A DNA stretch of 64,000 bases from Tricholoma matsutake (taxonomy: Eukaryota > Basidiomycota > Agaricomycetes > Agaricales > Tricholomataceae), in contig AP026547.1 of the NCBI GenBank assembly GCA_026075535.2, positions 6,448,001 to 6,512,000 of the forward strand. Reading direction: 5' to 3'. Below are positions 1 to 11,918 of this stretch, piece by piece. The notes beneath the pieces were generated by a model. The model was not told the origin of the DNA. It was given only the letters and a program-made list of their open reading frames with translations, and searched no databases. A program made the position numbers and the translations under genes. How positions within the stretch are numbered: the stretch's first letter is position 1; the number at the start of each line of letters is the position of its first letter.

Positions 1-54
1 ACGTGTTTCACAGAAGCCAGGCAAGAACGTCGTGGACAGAAGGCGGCAATATGA

Positions 55-3000
55 CGAACTCAGAAGTGTCATGCTGGACCCCTGCCTATACCTGAAGTGG
101 AATTGGAAGGGGTTCCTGATCTAATGCCGGACTCGGATGATGATGATGAGGACCCAGAGGAAGTGGAGGAGGGTGATCGGATCTTCTACACTGCGATTCG
201 CTCATCACATGAGGTGTGTGCCACATTGAACATATCCCAACGCCTCGCCGAGGCCTTCCACAAAAACAACGCTGCTAAATCCTCTACTAACTCCTTACTC
301 CCTCATCTCCATGAGTTTGAAGACGTGTTCTCCAAGGAGTCATTCGACTCTCTTCCTGCGCGTAAGCCATGGGATCACGCAATCAAACTCACCCCCGGCG
401 CAACCCCTTCATCCTGCAAGGTCTATCCTCTCTCTCCGGAGGAACAACGGCAGCTTGACCAGTTCATCGACGAGCACCTGGCCTCTGGACGTATTCGACC
501 ATCAAAGTCACCCATGGCCTCTCCCTTTTTCTTTGTCAAGAAGAAGGATGGCTCACTTCAACCGGTTCAAGACTACAGAAGACTCAACAACATCACGGTC
601 AAAAGTCGCTACCCACTACCCCTCATCTCTGAACTCGTAAACCAGCTCCATGGAGCCCGATACTTCACCAAGCTCGATGTCCGTTGGGGCTATAATAATG
701 TGAGGATAAAGGAGGGAGATGAGTGGAAGGCAGCCTTTTGTACCAACCGTGGTCTTTTTGAACCGCTTGTCATGTTCTTTGGCCTTACTAATAGCCCTGC
801 CACCTTTCAGACCATGATGAACGACATCTTCCATGACCTCATCCTCGAAGGCGTTGTCTGCATCTATCTTGACGACATCCTCATCTTCACTCGCACGGTT
901 GAAGAGCACCGTCGCATCACGCGCCTCGTCCTAGAGCGACTTCAACAGTACAAACTCTACCTTCGTCAGGACAAATGCGAGTTCGAAAGGACCAAGATCG
1001 AGTACCTCGGCCTGATTATCTCGGAGGGTCAAGTGGAGATGGATCCTATCAAGGTAAACGGGGTCACAGCTTGGCCGATGCCCACGAACAAGAAGGAGGT
1101 GCAGTCTTTCCTGGGCTTCATCAATTTTTATCGGCGTTTTATCAAGGATTTCTCACATCATGCACGACCGCTGTTCGACTTGACAGGAAAGGAGGCATGG
1201 AGGTGGGATAATGCACAACAGGAGGCATTCGAAAAGCTTAAGGAGATGGTCACTTCCGCTCCGATCCTTACCTTTGCTGACGATTCGCGTCCTTTTCGTG
1301 TAGAAGCCAACAGTTCTGACTTTGCGACGGGCGCTGTGTTGTCTCAGCAGTCTCCAGAGGACCAGAAGTGGCATCCTGTTGCGTTCTACTCCAAAAGCCT
1401 TAGTGCTGTAGAGAGAAACTACGAGATCCATGACAAGGAGATGTTGGCGATAATGCGTGCACTTGAGGAGTGGCGACACTTCCTCGAGGGTGCCCAACAC
1501 AAGGTGGAAATTTGGATGGATCACAAGAACCTCGAGTACTTCATGACGGCCAAGAAATTGAACCATCGTCAAGCTTGTTGGTCCCTGTATCTATCTAGAT
1601 TCAACTTCTCCTTGCACCACCGTCCGGGTCGCAGCATGGGGAAGACAGATGCCCTATCCCGATGTGCAGACCATGGGGATGGCAGCGGTGACAACCAAAA
1701 CATTGTGCTGTTGCAGCCAGACCTGTTCACCATTCGGGCACTGGAAGGCATCGTACCCCAGGGCGAGGAGCGGGACATTCTACGTGACATTCGTCGCACA
1801 AACCGTAGCGGTTTACATGAGGATGTTGTCGCCCGAGCTGTTAAAGAACTGAGGAAGGGATCGACCCTTTCCTTACGTGCAGCAGAGTGGGCTGAAAAGG
1901 AGGACTTGTTGTATTTCAGGGATCGCATCTATGTTCCCAATGACCCAGACCTTCGCCGGCGCATCATATCCCAACACCATGACTCACAGATTGCTGGCCA
2001 CCCTGGATGCTGGAAGACCTTGGAGCTCACCTCACGGAACTATTGGTGGCCACAAATGTCATGGCTCATTGGTCAGTATTGTCGCACTTGTGACCTCTGC
2101 TTACGCACCAAGGTCCCTCGTCGCAAGCCTATTGGTGAGCTACACCCTCTTCCTGTTCCAGAGAGTCGTTGGGATGTCATCAGCGTCGACTTTGTGGTGG
2201 AATTGCCAGAGTCAAACGGGTTTGATGCGGTGATGTGCACAGTTGACTCAGTGGGAAAATGCGCTCACTTCATTCCCACTCACACCACTGTCAGTGCCCT
2301 AGGTGCCGCTCGACTCTACCTCCACCACGTGTGGAAATTACATGGACTTCCTGGTGCCTTCCTCTCGGATCGTGGCCCTCAGTTCATGGCAGAGTTCACT
2401 CGTGAGCTGTACTGACTCCTGGGGATCAAATTCCTCGCTTCAACTGCTTATCACCCACAAACTGATGGCCAGACAGAGCGAGTCAACCAGGAACTGGAGC
2501 AGTACATCCGCCTCTTTGTCAATGAATGCCAGGACGATTGGGATGATCTCCTTCCTTTGGCTGAGTTTGGGTACAACAACCATGTCCATGCTTCCACTCA
2601 ACAGACCCCTTTCCTCTTAGACACTGGACGACATCCACGCATGGGATTTGAACCTCGCCAAACTCCCTCACACATCGAGACAGTGAATGAGTTCACAGAA
2701 CACATGAGGGATAGCTTGGAGGAGGCAAGGGCAGCCTTAGCAAAGGCGAAGGATGACATGGCGCAATTTTACAACCAACGGCACTCCCCAACCCCTCAGT
2801 ACAAGGTTGGTGATCGAGTTTATCTTGACTCCAGTGACGTCTCCACTACACGTCCATCCAAGAAACTCGCTCATCGCTTCTTGGGACCTTTCTCCATTGT
2901 CAAGTGCGTTGGAACACATGCCTATCGTCTACGCCTCCCAGCCTCCATGTCCAGACTCCATCCCGTCTTCCATGTCGTCAAATTGCTTCCAGCTCCCCCA

Positions 3001-3297
3001 GATCCGTTCCCGGGACGCCATTCACACCCACCACCACCACCTACAGTGATCGAGGGAGAACCCCAATATGAAGTCGAGTCAATCTTGGACAGCTGTTTGC
3101 GTCGAGGAAAACTCCAGTATTTGGTACATTGGAAGGGTTATGGGTATGAGGAGAACTCATGGGTCGAAGAGTCTGATGTAAATGCCCCTCGGTTAATCAA
3201 GGAATTCCACCGACGGCACACTGCTGCACCGCGTCGCATTCAAGTCACGGACTTTGGTCATATACAATTTCGAATGCATCGGGGCGATGCATCTTAG
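55..3297 (+). pseudogene. pol: Gypsy-1 pol (reverse transcriptase, RNase H, integrase, chromodomain), one internal stop
   Basis: Copies the element RNA into DNA and integrates it. One frame runs from 55 to 3297; an open stretch with a start codon begins at 97. Numbering from that Met: RT with catalytic YLDD at 257-260, RNase H around 400-520, the integrase HHCC zinc finger near 650-690, then the first two acidic residues of the integrase triad. A TGA at 2413-2415 interrupts the integrase between the second Asp and the catalytic Glu, at a site where the related integrase reads Arg (CGA). The same frame resumes through the HPQTDGQTE motif and ends in a chromodomain (VHWKGYGYEENSW) that would tether integration to modified histones. 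A further TGA lies upstream at 52-54. With only one core stop it could be recent; as read it cannot make full integrase. Confidence 0.93.
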
Positions 3298-3308
3298 AGA
3301 GGGGGTGA

Positions 3309-3734
3309 TGTAAGGGGACTAGGGGGGTGCCCTGTGTGTTTTTCCTATTTTTTATGTTCGTCCCATATTTTTCCCCACCTCATTTCCTTCTATTCTTCAT
3401 TTTCTATGATTTTTCCGGATTTTATTACTAATTTTCCCTTGCTATCATGTTTGTATATGTTGACACTTTTATATTTAGAGGCGGAGTACCCCTTCCGACA
3501 CATACCCCTTGGTATGATGTCATTTGGCGGCCTTGATCCGCCTATCTCCGCCTTTTTCTATTTTTAGGTTATATTTGATTTTTGTCGTCTTCACATATAC
3601 TGGGCATCAGCAAGGGGATCCTTAGAGTTTTCTCTTCGGATTTCCCTTTGCTAGGTGCGCCCCCAATCCCTGTATTATGTAGCATAATTTTAACTTTGGA
3701 TTTCCCTTTGCTAGAGGCTTAGGTTGCCCTTATA
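3309..3734 (+). repeat. Gypsy-1 3' LTR (426 bp)
   Basis: Starts TGTAAGGGG and ends CCCTTATA, directly after the purine tract AGAGAGGGGGTGA. It is homologous over its whole length to the inverted LTRs at 16023-16438 and 30760-31178, which fixes both ends. The termini are a short imperfect inverted repeat rather than the common TG...CA. Confidence 0.92.
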
Positions 3735-3988
3735 ATATCGACCATCGATGATAAACTCATTCACCGTCGATCTCGTCGATCGCCCTCAATATCGATCAAT
3801 ACTCGATCGGACCACACCAAACGCCTTTGTTTCTCATAACACTACCTTCATGACTAGTACCAACTGGTCATCTTTCCATCGGTTGGGCCACGAACATTCA
3901 GAATGACTCGCAACCTTCCTCTGACTCATTGCAAATATCATCGATTGCCTCATCGGCAGTTTAGGTGGTTTTCCCAGGTTGAGTATCA
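3735..3988 (+). repeat. LTR-X 3' fragment
   Basis: The last ~90 bases (CTCGCAACCTTCCTCTGACT onward to GAGTATCATCA at 3988) match the 3' end of the 1.4-kb solo LTR at 35073-36488, and the part before it is more loosely similar. It is therefore a truncated end of the same LTR family, cut on its left by Gypsy-1 and abutted on its right by Ngaro-1. No gene is seen in it. Confidence 0.6.
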
Positions 3989-3990
3989 TC

Positions 3991-4073
3991 ACCGTTACCT
4001 ATCTGATCTGTCTTCTCATGTGGTCACGCTCAGATTGACAGGAGACCAGTCTCGTTGTTTATCAATTTTTCAC
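3991..4073 (+). repeat. Ngaro-1 split direct repeat A1
   Basis: Matches A2 at 8881-8963 almost base for base from ACCGTTACC to TTTTTCAC. It marks the left terminus of the element. Confidence 0.85.
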
Positions 4074-4146
4074 GGCTTAATACTCTCTTCGGTCATCATC
4101 CACTCCATCTGACTCCCGCCTCTAATCATCATTCCCCTTTCTTTCC

Positions 4147-5303
4147 ATGTCGAATGCTTTTGCTTGCAATGCAAGCCCTACAGGTTCGATCAATGAGACT
4201 GTTCAGGCATGAGCTGAGGAACTCCAATGGATTGTGGATGAAGCGATCTTGGGACCTTGTTCTGGGCCTGTTTTCCTCAAGCATCTCAAGGTGGCAGGGG
4301 CTACGCCTGATGAGGCCAAGGATTACATTTCACAGTTCAGTCAATGCAGAAGGGAACACGAGCCAGCTGGGGGGACAAATGCAGCTCAGTTGGCTGGTCG
4401 AGCCGACAGAAACTTGCCAAGTCCTATTGATGTCGCCACATCGATTGCTTGGGCACTTCTTCAAGCAAAAGTTGATCACCTCCAGTCGCCATCATCAGGG
4501 GCCACTGGAATTGCTAACGGGACCCTCTCTGATGAGTTATTGACTCTTCTTGGATTATCTTCTGGGAAAGGGGCCATTCCGGCTTCTGTGCTCATGAAGG
4601 CTCCCCACTTGGCCAAGTTGTTGGACCCTGTCACATCTGATCCTCACTTTGAAAAGACTCAAGAGCTTGTCTCAGTCTTCAGTCCTCAGAATGTTCAAGA
4701 CATCCTCATCAATAATGCACAGTTTGCTCCAGTCAGGGATCTGTTCCCTCAAACCGTCTGGCATAAGATTCTTCTTGACTCCTATGTTGACTTTGAAAAA
4801 CTCTTTGCTTCTATGGACAAAGGATATGATCACCATGACAACCCAAAGGACTTTGGGGCTGGCTACGCACTCGTCAAAAAGGATCAAGCTTTCTCAAAGT
4901 GGCCACTTCGTGCAGAAGCTGATTGGATCCGTGTTTTTGGAGCATGGTCTTCAGGTGTGTCATTTTCTTTCCTCACCGCAAATTGGAGCTTCAAAACTAT
5001 CAGACAATCATTATGGACCTGTTTCGAGCTGCTCCAGCAAACCCTATAGTCGCCATCTCATTTGATGTCCAAGTTTGCAACAAGTATTCAAGGAAACCTT
5101 TTCATCTTGACGACCAAGCGCAACTCAATCTCCCACTTCTTGCTCAGATGCTGTCTCCTAGTTCACCAAACCTTCCTCACTCGAACAAGCGAGTTCTGCC
5201 CTCTCAGCCACCTTCTTTGGGAGGGAGCCAGAAACGTGCAGATGTTCCTTGCCAGAATTGGAGCATTGGTATATGCAAATTGGAAGTTTGTCCAAATTGG
5301 TGA
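4147..5303 (+). pseudogene. Ngaro-1 gag-like ORF1, broken
   Basis: Opens with ATG at 4147 and is interrupted at once by TGA at 4210-4212 (a probable CGA arginine codon). The frame resumes to about 4960, then shifts; the second half continues in another frame to 5303. The C-terminal part contains a Cys/His cluster (CQNWSIGICKLEVCPNW, then after one stop CFICSEGH) that looks like a nucleic-acid-binding knuckle. Placement directly before RT fits a gag role. It was identified by position and by analogy with the gag-like ORF of Ngaro-2, not by a named domain. Confidence 0.65.
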
Positions 5304-5379
5304 AAGCATGGTATTTGCTTCATTTGCAGCGAAGGGCACTGAGCCAAAGATAACAAGCAATGTGCCGTCACACTCCAGC

Positions 5380-7251
5380 TTCAATCTTGAATCCGAGCAG
5401 CTGGAGTCACAGGGAGTCGCATCTAGACTACTTGAGAAGGGACCTTGGTCGTTGGGCGTTATGGTGGGTTCATTAAAATGTAAAGCATCGGACATTTTGG
5501 AATCCCCTCAATTCCATCAAGGTTTTGTATGGTCAGATAGTGATATTAATGATATTTCTCGTTCAGCACTGTATACTGAGACTGCTCCTCTATTGCCCGC
5601 TCCACCTCAACATCTTCTGGATGACACCAAGATTCAAGAGGCCTTGCGCTTATTGGGCAACACCATCAAAGTTGAGACCCCCTTTGATGTCGACAAATTC
5701 GAGTTGCTATTGGTCAACCATCCGAACCAACCTTTTGTGAAATCAGTTATGACAGGTTTATGAGAGGGTTTCTGGCCTTTTGACAAAGGCAAATGGAAAG
5801 TGGAGCTTGAGGAAGTCACTCCTACTTATGAGTGTGACCCTGAGGATGCAGAGGCCATCTGGGCTTTTTGCGACCAGGAAATCGCTGCAGGGCATTGGTC
5901 AGAGTCCTTGGACAGTATGGAACTGCTGCCCGGAATGAAGGTTTCGCCTATGTTTGTTGTCTGGCAGAACGAAAGGCCTCATGTTGTCACACACCACTCT
6001 TGTTCTGGAGTCAACAATAACATTCCTCACTCAGAGGCTAAAGTCAAGTACGACGATATGAGAACTTTTGGTCAGACACTTCACAATGCTCGGGCTGCAA
6101 ATCCAGGGAAGCACCTGGTCACATACAAATCTGATGTTGCATCCACCTTTCTTAATCTGCCAGCTCATCCCATTTTTCAGTTATGTCAAGTAGTGAAGAT
6201 TGAAGGAAAGCTGTTCATTGTGCGATGCCTGGTCTTTGGCAACCGGGCATCCCCATGTTGCTGGTGCACCATGTCTGGGCTCTTGTGCTGGCTGGGCATC
6301 AGAAAACTTGGCATTGCTGGTTTACACGTCTACATGGATGATTTCTTCAGCTGGGACTATGCTGACAATCTTATTCACTACTGAGGGAAACTGTGTCCAC
6401 ATTGTCAAGTACAGCTGCTGCTGCTCTGGGAGGCGATCTCGTGTCCTTTTGAATGTCGTAAACAAGAACACAGAGAATCTCTTAAGATAATTGGCTTCTG
6501 GGTAGATATCAATGCTGGGAGTATTTTGTTATCACCAACCTCCATCTCCAAGGTCATTTCAAAAATTGAGCTGTTTCTAACTATGCCAGCTCACACCCCA
6601 ACGCTCCGATCTTGGCAACGTCTAGCTGGGCATCTCAACTGGATGCTGAATGTACTGCCCTGGGGCCGTCCTGCTCTGACTGAGATGTACTGCAAAATGA
6701 GTGGAAAATCGTGGTCTCACTGTACCATTCCCATCAATGCAGGCGTGACTGCCAATCTTGGTTGGTTAAAACAGATCATTCCTTCTGCAATCGGGGTGCA
6801 CTTTGTGGGCTCAGGACTCTGGGCAGATCACGAGGCCGACATGGTGGTGTGGACAGATGCCAGCTTGCATAATGCACTGGCTTTTGTTTATTCTAATAGA
6901 GGTTTTCTCTACCCTATCAATCCACCTCCAGCAGGGATCAAAATTGACATCTTTTTTCTTGAACTGCTTGCAATCGTATCAGCAGTGTATCACACTGGAT
7001 CTTTGACTCAACCTCCTTGTCGCCTTTTGATCTGGACTGATAGCCTGGACTCTGTCGCAGTCTTGAATTCTCTCCACACCACTGAGTCTTTACATAATGC
7101 ACCACTGCTCGCAATTGCTGGCATCATCCTTCAAACTGGCATGGATTTACGTGTCCGGTTTATCGAAGGGAAACTGAATACATGTGCGGACATGTTGTCT
7201 TGTCTGTTGGTAGACAAGTATCTGAGGCAAGTTTCCCTCCAACCACATTGA
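5380..7251 (+). pseudogene. Ngaro-1 reverse transcriptase-RNase H, broken
   Basis: One frame spans the region with TGA stops at 5761-5763 and 6382-6384, both where Arg (CGA) is expected. RT catalytic motif YMDD lies just before the second stop at about 6332-6343. The C-terminal part (about 6835-7220) is a DIRS-type RNase H: VWTDAS supplies the first Asp, FFLELLAI the Glu, and LLIWTDSLDSV a second Asp. RT and RNase H without an integrase, followed by a tyrosine recombinase, is diagnostic for the DIRS/Ngaro group. Confidence 0.85.
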
Positions 7252-7351
7252 ACGCTTTGCTCCTCCAAGGGAGTTATTGCCAGCACGATGGAGAGAGTGC
7301 TTTTGAGTGCACTGGGGGGGCAGAGAGGAAAGCCAGATGCCTCGCCCCCCC

Positions 7352-8214
7352 ATGGACCTCGAAGACCTGGATGCTTGTGCACTCTACTTGCAGATTAACT
7401 CCATCGAATGTTCTACATCAAAAAACTATGTGACAGGGGCCCAAGATTACATTAACTTTTGCATTCTACACTCGCTGCCTTTAGATCCTACACTAACCAC
7501 CCTATCTCATTATGTGGCCTACTCCTCTCAGTTCATTGTGTCAGCACCCAAGTATTTGATGGGTGTGCGACACTTCTTGAAAGACCTCTATCCTGACTTT
7601 GATGTCAATCGTGCTCATCCTCTTGTAAAATCTACAGTCCAAGGGTCTAAAAAATGTGGCTGATTGTACAGGTTCGTTCGACAACTTGCTGATGGCTGTG
7701 CTAATGTCCTGTGCATTTTACGGCTGCCACCACATGGGAGAGCTGGTGCAGAAGAATGATCAGAGTCTGTTTGATTGGCAAAAAATTATAAAACGCGCAT
7801 CACTCGCCTTCATGAATGCCCATGTGCAGTATTGTCTGCCTTACCACAAGAGTGACCCTTTCTATCATGGAATGGATGTCATCTTCACAACACAGGATGT
7901 CGCTAATCCAGTTGTTTTGTTAAGGAGGTATGTCTCCTGGCGCGATCATTTGCATGGTGCCAAGGTGGCACTGTTCCTTTGGGAAAATGGTTCTCACCCA
8001 TCCAGATCATGGTTTGATCTCAAGTTTTTTCGCAATCCTCGATCATCGCTTTGGAGGTCATTCTCTGCAGACTGGGTATGCAACTTTGCTCACGTCTTTG
8101 GGCATGTCGGAATCTATCATCCAAGTGGTGGGTCATTGGTCATCAGACACCTGGAAAATGTATATTCGCAAAAACCTGGTTATCAGGGTCGAACAGCAAC
8201 TGGCCGCCATTTGA
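7352..8214 (+). pseudogene. Ngaro-1 tyrosine recombinase, broken
   Basis: The N-terminal SAM-like core-binding half runs 7352-7660. A small deletion and frame change precede the catalytic half (7656 onward), and a second frameshift sits in the T6 run near 8022. Box I reads GCHHMGELV, where the family has Arg in place of the second His. Box II reads GHSLQTG, with Gln for the second catalytic Arg. GHWSSDTWKMYIRKN keeps the His/Trp and the nucleophilic Tyr. Both catalytic arginines have thus been lost through changes explained by CpG to CpA. Confidence 0.85.
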
Positions 8215-8333
8215 CTACATCACTAGCCACATGGTGCTGCTTTATTGGCTTCTCGCTTCCCATCATGAGCTGCCCGCTTTTCATCTTTTACACACCTCCA
8301 TCCACCCCCACACACAACATCTTCAGCTTTGAT

Positions 8334-8428
8334 TAGCTTGTCTGCTCCCGCGCCTATAAAATTTGGAAGTCCGTCTAGGTGGACTCTGTTTTCTGCTATA
8401 CTATATCAACTTGAGCATGCAGCAGAGG
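8334..8428 (+). repeat. Ngaro-1 split direct repeat B1
   Basis: 95 bp from TAGCTTGTCTGCTCC to CAGCAGAGG, nearly identical to B2 at 9024-9118. The 452 bp between B1 and A2 holds no recognisable gene. Confidence 0.87.
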
Positions 8429-8880
8429 TCATCGTAAAGGTGGGTTCCAAGGGTAAGGAGCTTTTCATAGGCCTCTGCACCATAAGTCCTCGATCATGTG
8501 ACTGGCTCTGCTATCCGCATTAAACATCTGGCCTCCTTTTGCATGGTCCATGTTTTTTGGTGCTAGGGGCTAGCAGATGCTGAGACATGGACAGTTTAAA
8601 TGTGATTAGGAAGCCCCTGTGTTGCTTTCCTCCTGCCCCCATCTCGTTGACAAGCAACACAGGTAAGCGCACCGCACTCTCTTCACAGATTCGGTCTCTC
8701 ACGTTTTCAGTAGTTGATTATCTAAGGCCGGCTTAGAGATATCATCTACTCACATCGTAAGAGCTCCCATTATCTCTAGAACTATCTTTTCAACTAGGTT
8801 TTCACTTTACAGGATTCACTGGTAATTTTATAGCTGTTGCTACCCCACCCAGTTGAATCCTAACAGTGAGCAGTGTCTCT

Positions 8881-8963
8881 ACCGTTACCTATCTGATCTG
8901 TCTTCTCATGTGGTCATGCTCAGATTGATAGGAGACCAGTCTTGTCGTTTATCAATTTTTCAC
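8881..8963 (+). repeat. Ngaro-1 split direct repeat A2
   Basis: 83-bp copy of A1, lying between B1 and B2 as in canonical Ngaro ends. It differs from A1 mainly by C/T changes. Confidence 0.87.
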
Positions 8964-9023
8964 AGGACGCCCTCCTCTCCCTTTTCTGTTCCATGGCATG
9001 TAACGTATCAAATTGTATTTGTA

Positions 9024-9118
9024 TAGCTTGTCTGCTCCCGCGCCTATAAAATTTGGGAGTCCATCTAGGCGGACTCTGTTTTCTGCTATACTATATCAAC
9101 TTGAGCACACAGCAGAGG
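9024..9118 (+). repeat. Ngaro-1 split direct repeat B2 (right end)
   Basis: 95-bp copy of B1; similarity stops after CAGCAGAGG, which sets the right end of the element next to the Harbinger region. Confidence 0.87.
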
Positions 9119-9259
9119 GTGAAACAATTTGCGACTCATGGCTCTCACTCACTTACTCAGCCTTAGTTGAGCTCTGCCTCATAAGAGCCCATCCAGCAAC
9201 AAAATAAAATTTTCTATTTTGGATGTGGCAACTAGTGTCACAGCTGGTCACGCATTCCC

Positions 9260-10449
9260 GTGCAGTTGCCAACAAATGTCATGCAAACCTGTAACAGCAG
9301 CCTGCTGCAGGCTCCTGAGGCTTCTGGCAAGGCCCAATGGTCCGAGGCTGACGAGATCGTGCTCATCGAGTATATCACCGAGCACAAAGCTGAAGCTGGT
9401 GATGGCATGAAATTCAAGGCATCATTTTGGAGTGGTGCTGCCAAGGAGATGGTATCACATAGTGTTTTGGGTGGCATGAAGACATTGCAGGGGTGTTCAA
9501 GCAAGTGGGACCGGGTGCATACCAAACTATCTCAAGCAATCCTTCTACTGATACACATTTATCCAGCTCAAGAAGTCATACAATGTTGTTGCTATGCTCA
9601 AAGCCAATACATCCGGATTCAGTTGGAGCGAGACCAAGGGGCTCAACATCACGATCAATGAGGCCTGCGCATGGAATGAATATATTGTGGTACGTATGGT
9701 TGGCTGTGTAGCACCTGTTTTTTACTGAGTTATTCTAGAAAAACAAGGATGCGACACCATACAAGTCAAAAGGGTTTCCGCACTTCGATCATATACAGGC
9801 AATCATGGGGACACGCACTGTGAGAGGTGTTACTGCCTTTTGCTCCTCGGATCAGACCCACAGTGCCATTGCAAACTCTGCATTGACCGCTCCGAGCAGT
9901 ACCACTGTTGTTGCCACCGGCAAAATGGAACCTCCTACTCTAGATGTAAACAATGCACTGGTAAATGACAGACCAGAGTCCAGTGATGATGATTTACCAC
10001 CATCAACCCCAGTCTGACCTTCTTCTATGATCTTCTCAGCCACTGGCATCTCGAAGCGCAAACACTCGGCACTTGATGATGATGCTTCAGTCTCCTCATT
10101 CAGCAGCAAGCAAACATGCAAGTCTGCCTCCAGTGGTGCATCAGCATTGCATGGTATCAAAGATATGATGGCTAGTATTAGCTCATCTATGTGCAATGGT
10201 CCATTGGGACAGCCTCGCCACCACAGGAGGTCTTCCGCAGAACATAGAATTGAAGCAACAGCTCTTCTACAGGAGAAGGAGGATTTGACTGTAGACCAAA
10301 TGGTTGCATTTGCTGACCTTTTCAAGCAGACCACAGCAAAGGCCGATACATACATGGCCCTCATACATGATGATGTGTGGAAGCTTTGGGTTCAAAGGCA
10401 GTTGGTGGAGCTTGGATTCCCTATGGTTGGTAGTGGTTCTGAGGCTTAA
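9260..10449 (+). pseudogene. Harbinger Myb/SANT-like accessory protein, one in-frame stop
   Basis: Three exons fit: 9260-9514, 9567-9689 and 9739-10449, with introns of 52 bp (GTGCAT...CCAG) and 49 bp (GTACGT...TCTAG). The spliced frame is open except for TGA at 10015-10017, again in an expected CGA position. N-terminal residues ~25-110 form a Myb/SANT-like trihelix with spaced Trp (QWSEADE, FWSGAAKEM, SKWDR), followed by the typical FSWSETKGLNI and GFPHFDHIQAI segments. The Ser/Lys-rich linker and C-terminal helical part (LLQEKEDLTVDQMVAFADLF) complete about 362 residues. In Harbinger elements this protein works together with the transposase. Splice sites are inferred from frame continuity. 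Confidence 0.82.
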
Positions 10450-10663
10450 CGTTGCATATTTTGGACTACATACAAATTGTGCTATTATATCTAACTTCCT
10501 CATTTGTATTGCACCATATGTCTCGTCGCAGTGGTATGATAGCATTTCAAGCATGTTCTGATACTGTACAGTAGTTGGAAGCAGCTATTTAGACACTCGA
10601 CGTGGCCCCTCATACTTGTAGTTCTGCCTGATACTGCTCCCACATTTCAGCTGCTATCCCATC

Positions 10664-11918
10664 TCACCTTGTATTAGCCCGTCTCTTTTCTGCCATCCTC
10701 GTCTGCCCTTCTGCTAGCTCTCCTGCAAAAAAACCTGGCTCTATATCATCTGCTTCAACAAAGCCTTCAAGCTCATCTGGATCATGGATATGGATGAAGT
10801 TGTGAACAGCTGCAAGAGCAGCAGGAATGCGAGCTTGATAGTCCATACTAATTTTGGCTGGATATACGAGAATCCGGAAACATCGTTTCAGGACCCCAAA
10901 GATATGCTCAATGACATTGCAAGCTGATGCATGTTGTAAATTGAAAAGCTCATCTGCATTGACAGGCCTGTGGCCAGATATCAGATACAACGATACTACA
11001 ATAACATTGAATAAAAGAATCTGCACCGTTGTTGGGCCCGGCCCCATTCTGCGAGGTGATACCGCACACCATGTTTAGGAATAACAAGTGCATCACATAT
11101 GGGAAACCCAGCATCTGCAAGGTAATATTTATCTGCCGGGATATGGAGGTCTGTCATGCGAGCATCATAGAACATTGTCGAGTCCGCCGCTGATCCATCC
11201 CACCCGCTGAATATATAATAGAAGATTATATCAAACCCACAAATGGCCAGGCAGTTTTGTGTGATGCCGCCTATGCGATCACAAGCTGCCTGATGCATTT
11301 CTGCTGAAGCGCTACAGTTTATGTGAGTTCCATCGATGGCACCGAGGGCGTCCTTGAAAAAGGGGTAGTATTTAGGATTTTTTAGAATTATGGGTGGTGT
11401 AGGTGTGCCAACAGGAGGTAGGTGAACATATTGAGTGTAAAACAGTGGAGATGAGAAGATGAGCATTTTCACAAAGTATCTGTGGGTTATATGTCATTCT
11501 GGTCCTGACGACGATGAAATATAAAAACAAACTTTGATGTGGTTTCATTTGCTCGCTGAAATCACTCAGATACATGACAGAGGGAAAGGCCAGTTACACA
11601 TGTGTATAAAAAAATTGCAAGCTGCTCTTCAATGTAGACATGTTTCGACGATGTCACTTCATACTGTTCCAAGGCTGCGACAAGACCCAAGAAAACATGC
11701 TTGTGCACACCAAGCTCATTGCGAATGCGCTCTGGGTGACCATTCAGAAGCTCACGGACCCAGTCAGCTCCAGTCAATGCCGAAGTGTGATAGGGTGTTT
11801 TGTCATACAAAGGGAGACCATAAGCAAGTGCTGCAGCACCAGCAGCAAAGGTAAAGAGTGCCAGATACTGAAGCAGAAGCTGTTGTTCTTCATGCTCAGA
11901 GCCACTGCTATCCGACAT
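10664..11918 (-). pseudogene. Harbinger DDE transposase (three exons), one in-frame stop
   Basis: Exons 11918-11533, 11479-11027 and 10967-10664 join in frame across introns of 53 and 59 bp. About 380 residues. The DDE triad is visible: GAIDGTHI (first Asp), GWDGSAADSTMF (second Asp region) and NVIEHIFGVLKR (Glu). An N-terminal part with VHKHVFLGLVAALEQY matches the Harbinger helix-turn-helix-like region. A single TGA at 11564-11562 interrupts exon 1 where relatives read Arg (SE-R-FQR). An alternative upstream Met at 11978 exists, but MSDSSGSEHEE at 11918 is the more natural start. With one CpG-type stop this is the least damaged DNA transposase in the window. Confidence 0.88.

Larger units (their letters stand above)
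1..3734 (+). mobile_element. Gypsy-1: Ty3/gypsy chromovirus LTR retrotransposon, 5' end outside window
   Basis: Polymerase, RNase H, integrase and chromodomain are followed by a purine-rich tract at 3296-3308 and then an LTR. Domain order RT-RH-IN-chromodomain is that of chromoviruses. The 5' LTR, gag and protease must lie left of base 1. The right flank after the LTR starts with ATATC at 3735, but the matching left target site is not in the window. Compared with its relative at 16023-31178 this copy is CpG-rich and has few stops, so it is probably the younger insertion. Confidence 0.95.
3991..9118 (+). mobile_element. Ngaro-1: tyrosine-recombinase (YR) retrotransposon with split direct repeats
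   Basis: Order is A1 (3991-4073), gag-like ORF, RT-RNase H, YR, B1 (8334-8428), A2 (8881-8963), B2 (9024-9118). A1/A2 and B1/B2 are near-identical direct pairs of 83 and 95 bp. This A1-ORF-B1-A2-B2 plan is the hallmark of Ngaro elements in the DIRS order, which integrate with a tyrosine recombinase instead of a DDE integrase and leave no target duplication. All three genes carry stops or frameshifts, so the copy is dead. Confidence 0.88.
9260..11918. mobile_element. PIF/Harbinger transposon (coding core), two convergent genes
   Basis: A Myb/SANT-like gene (+) and a DDE transposase gene (-) face each other with 214 bp between them, the usual two-gene plan of PIF/Harbinger elements, where the Myb-like protein assists nuclear entry and target binding of the transposase. 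I could not identify terminal inverted repeats with confidence, so the true ends lie somewhere between 9119 and 12203. Both genes are intact apart from one TGA each. Confidence 0.88.
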
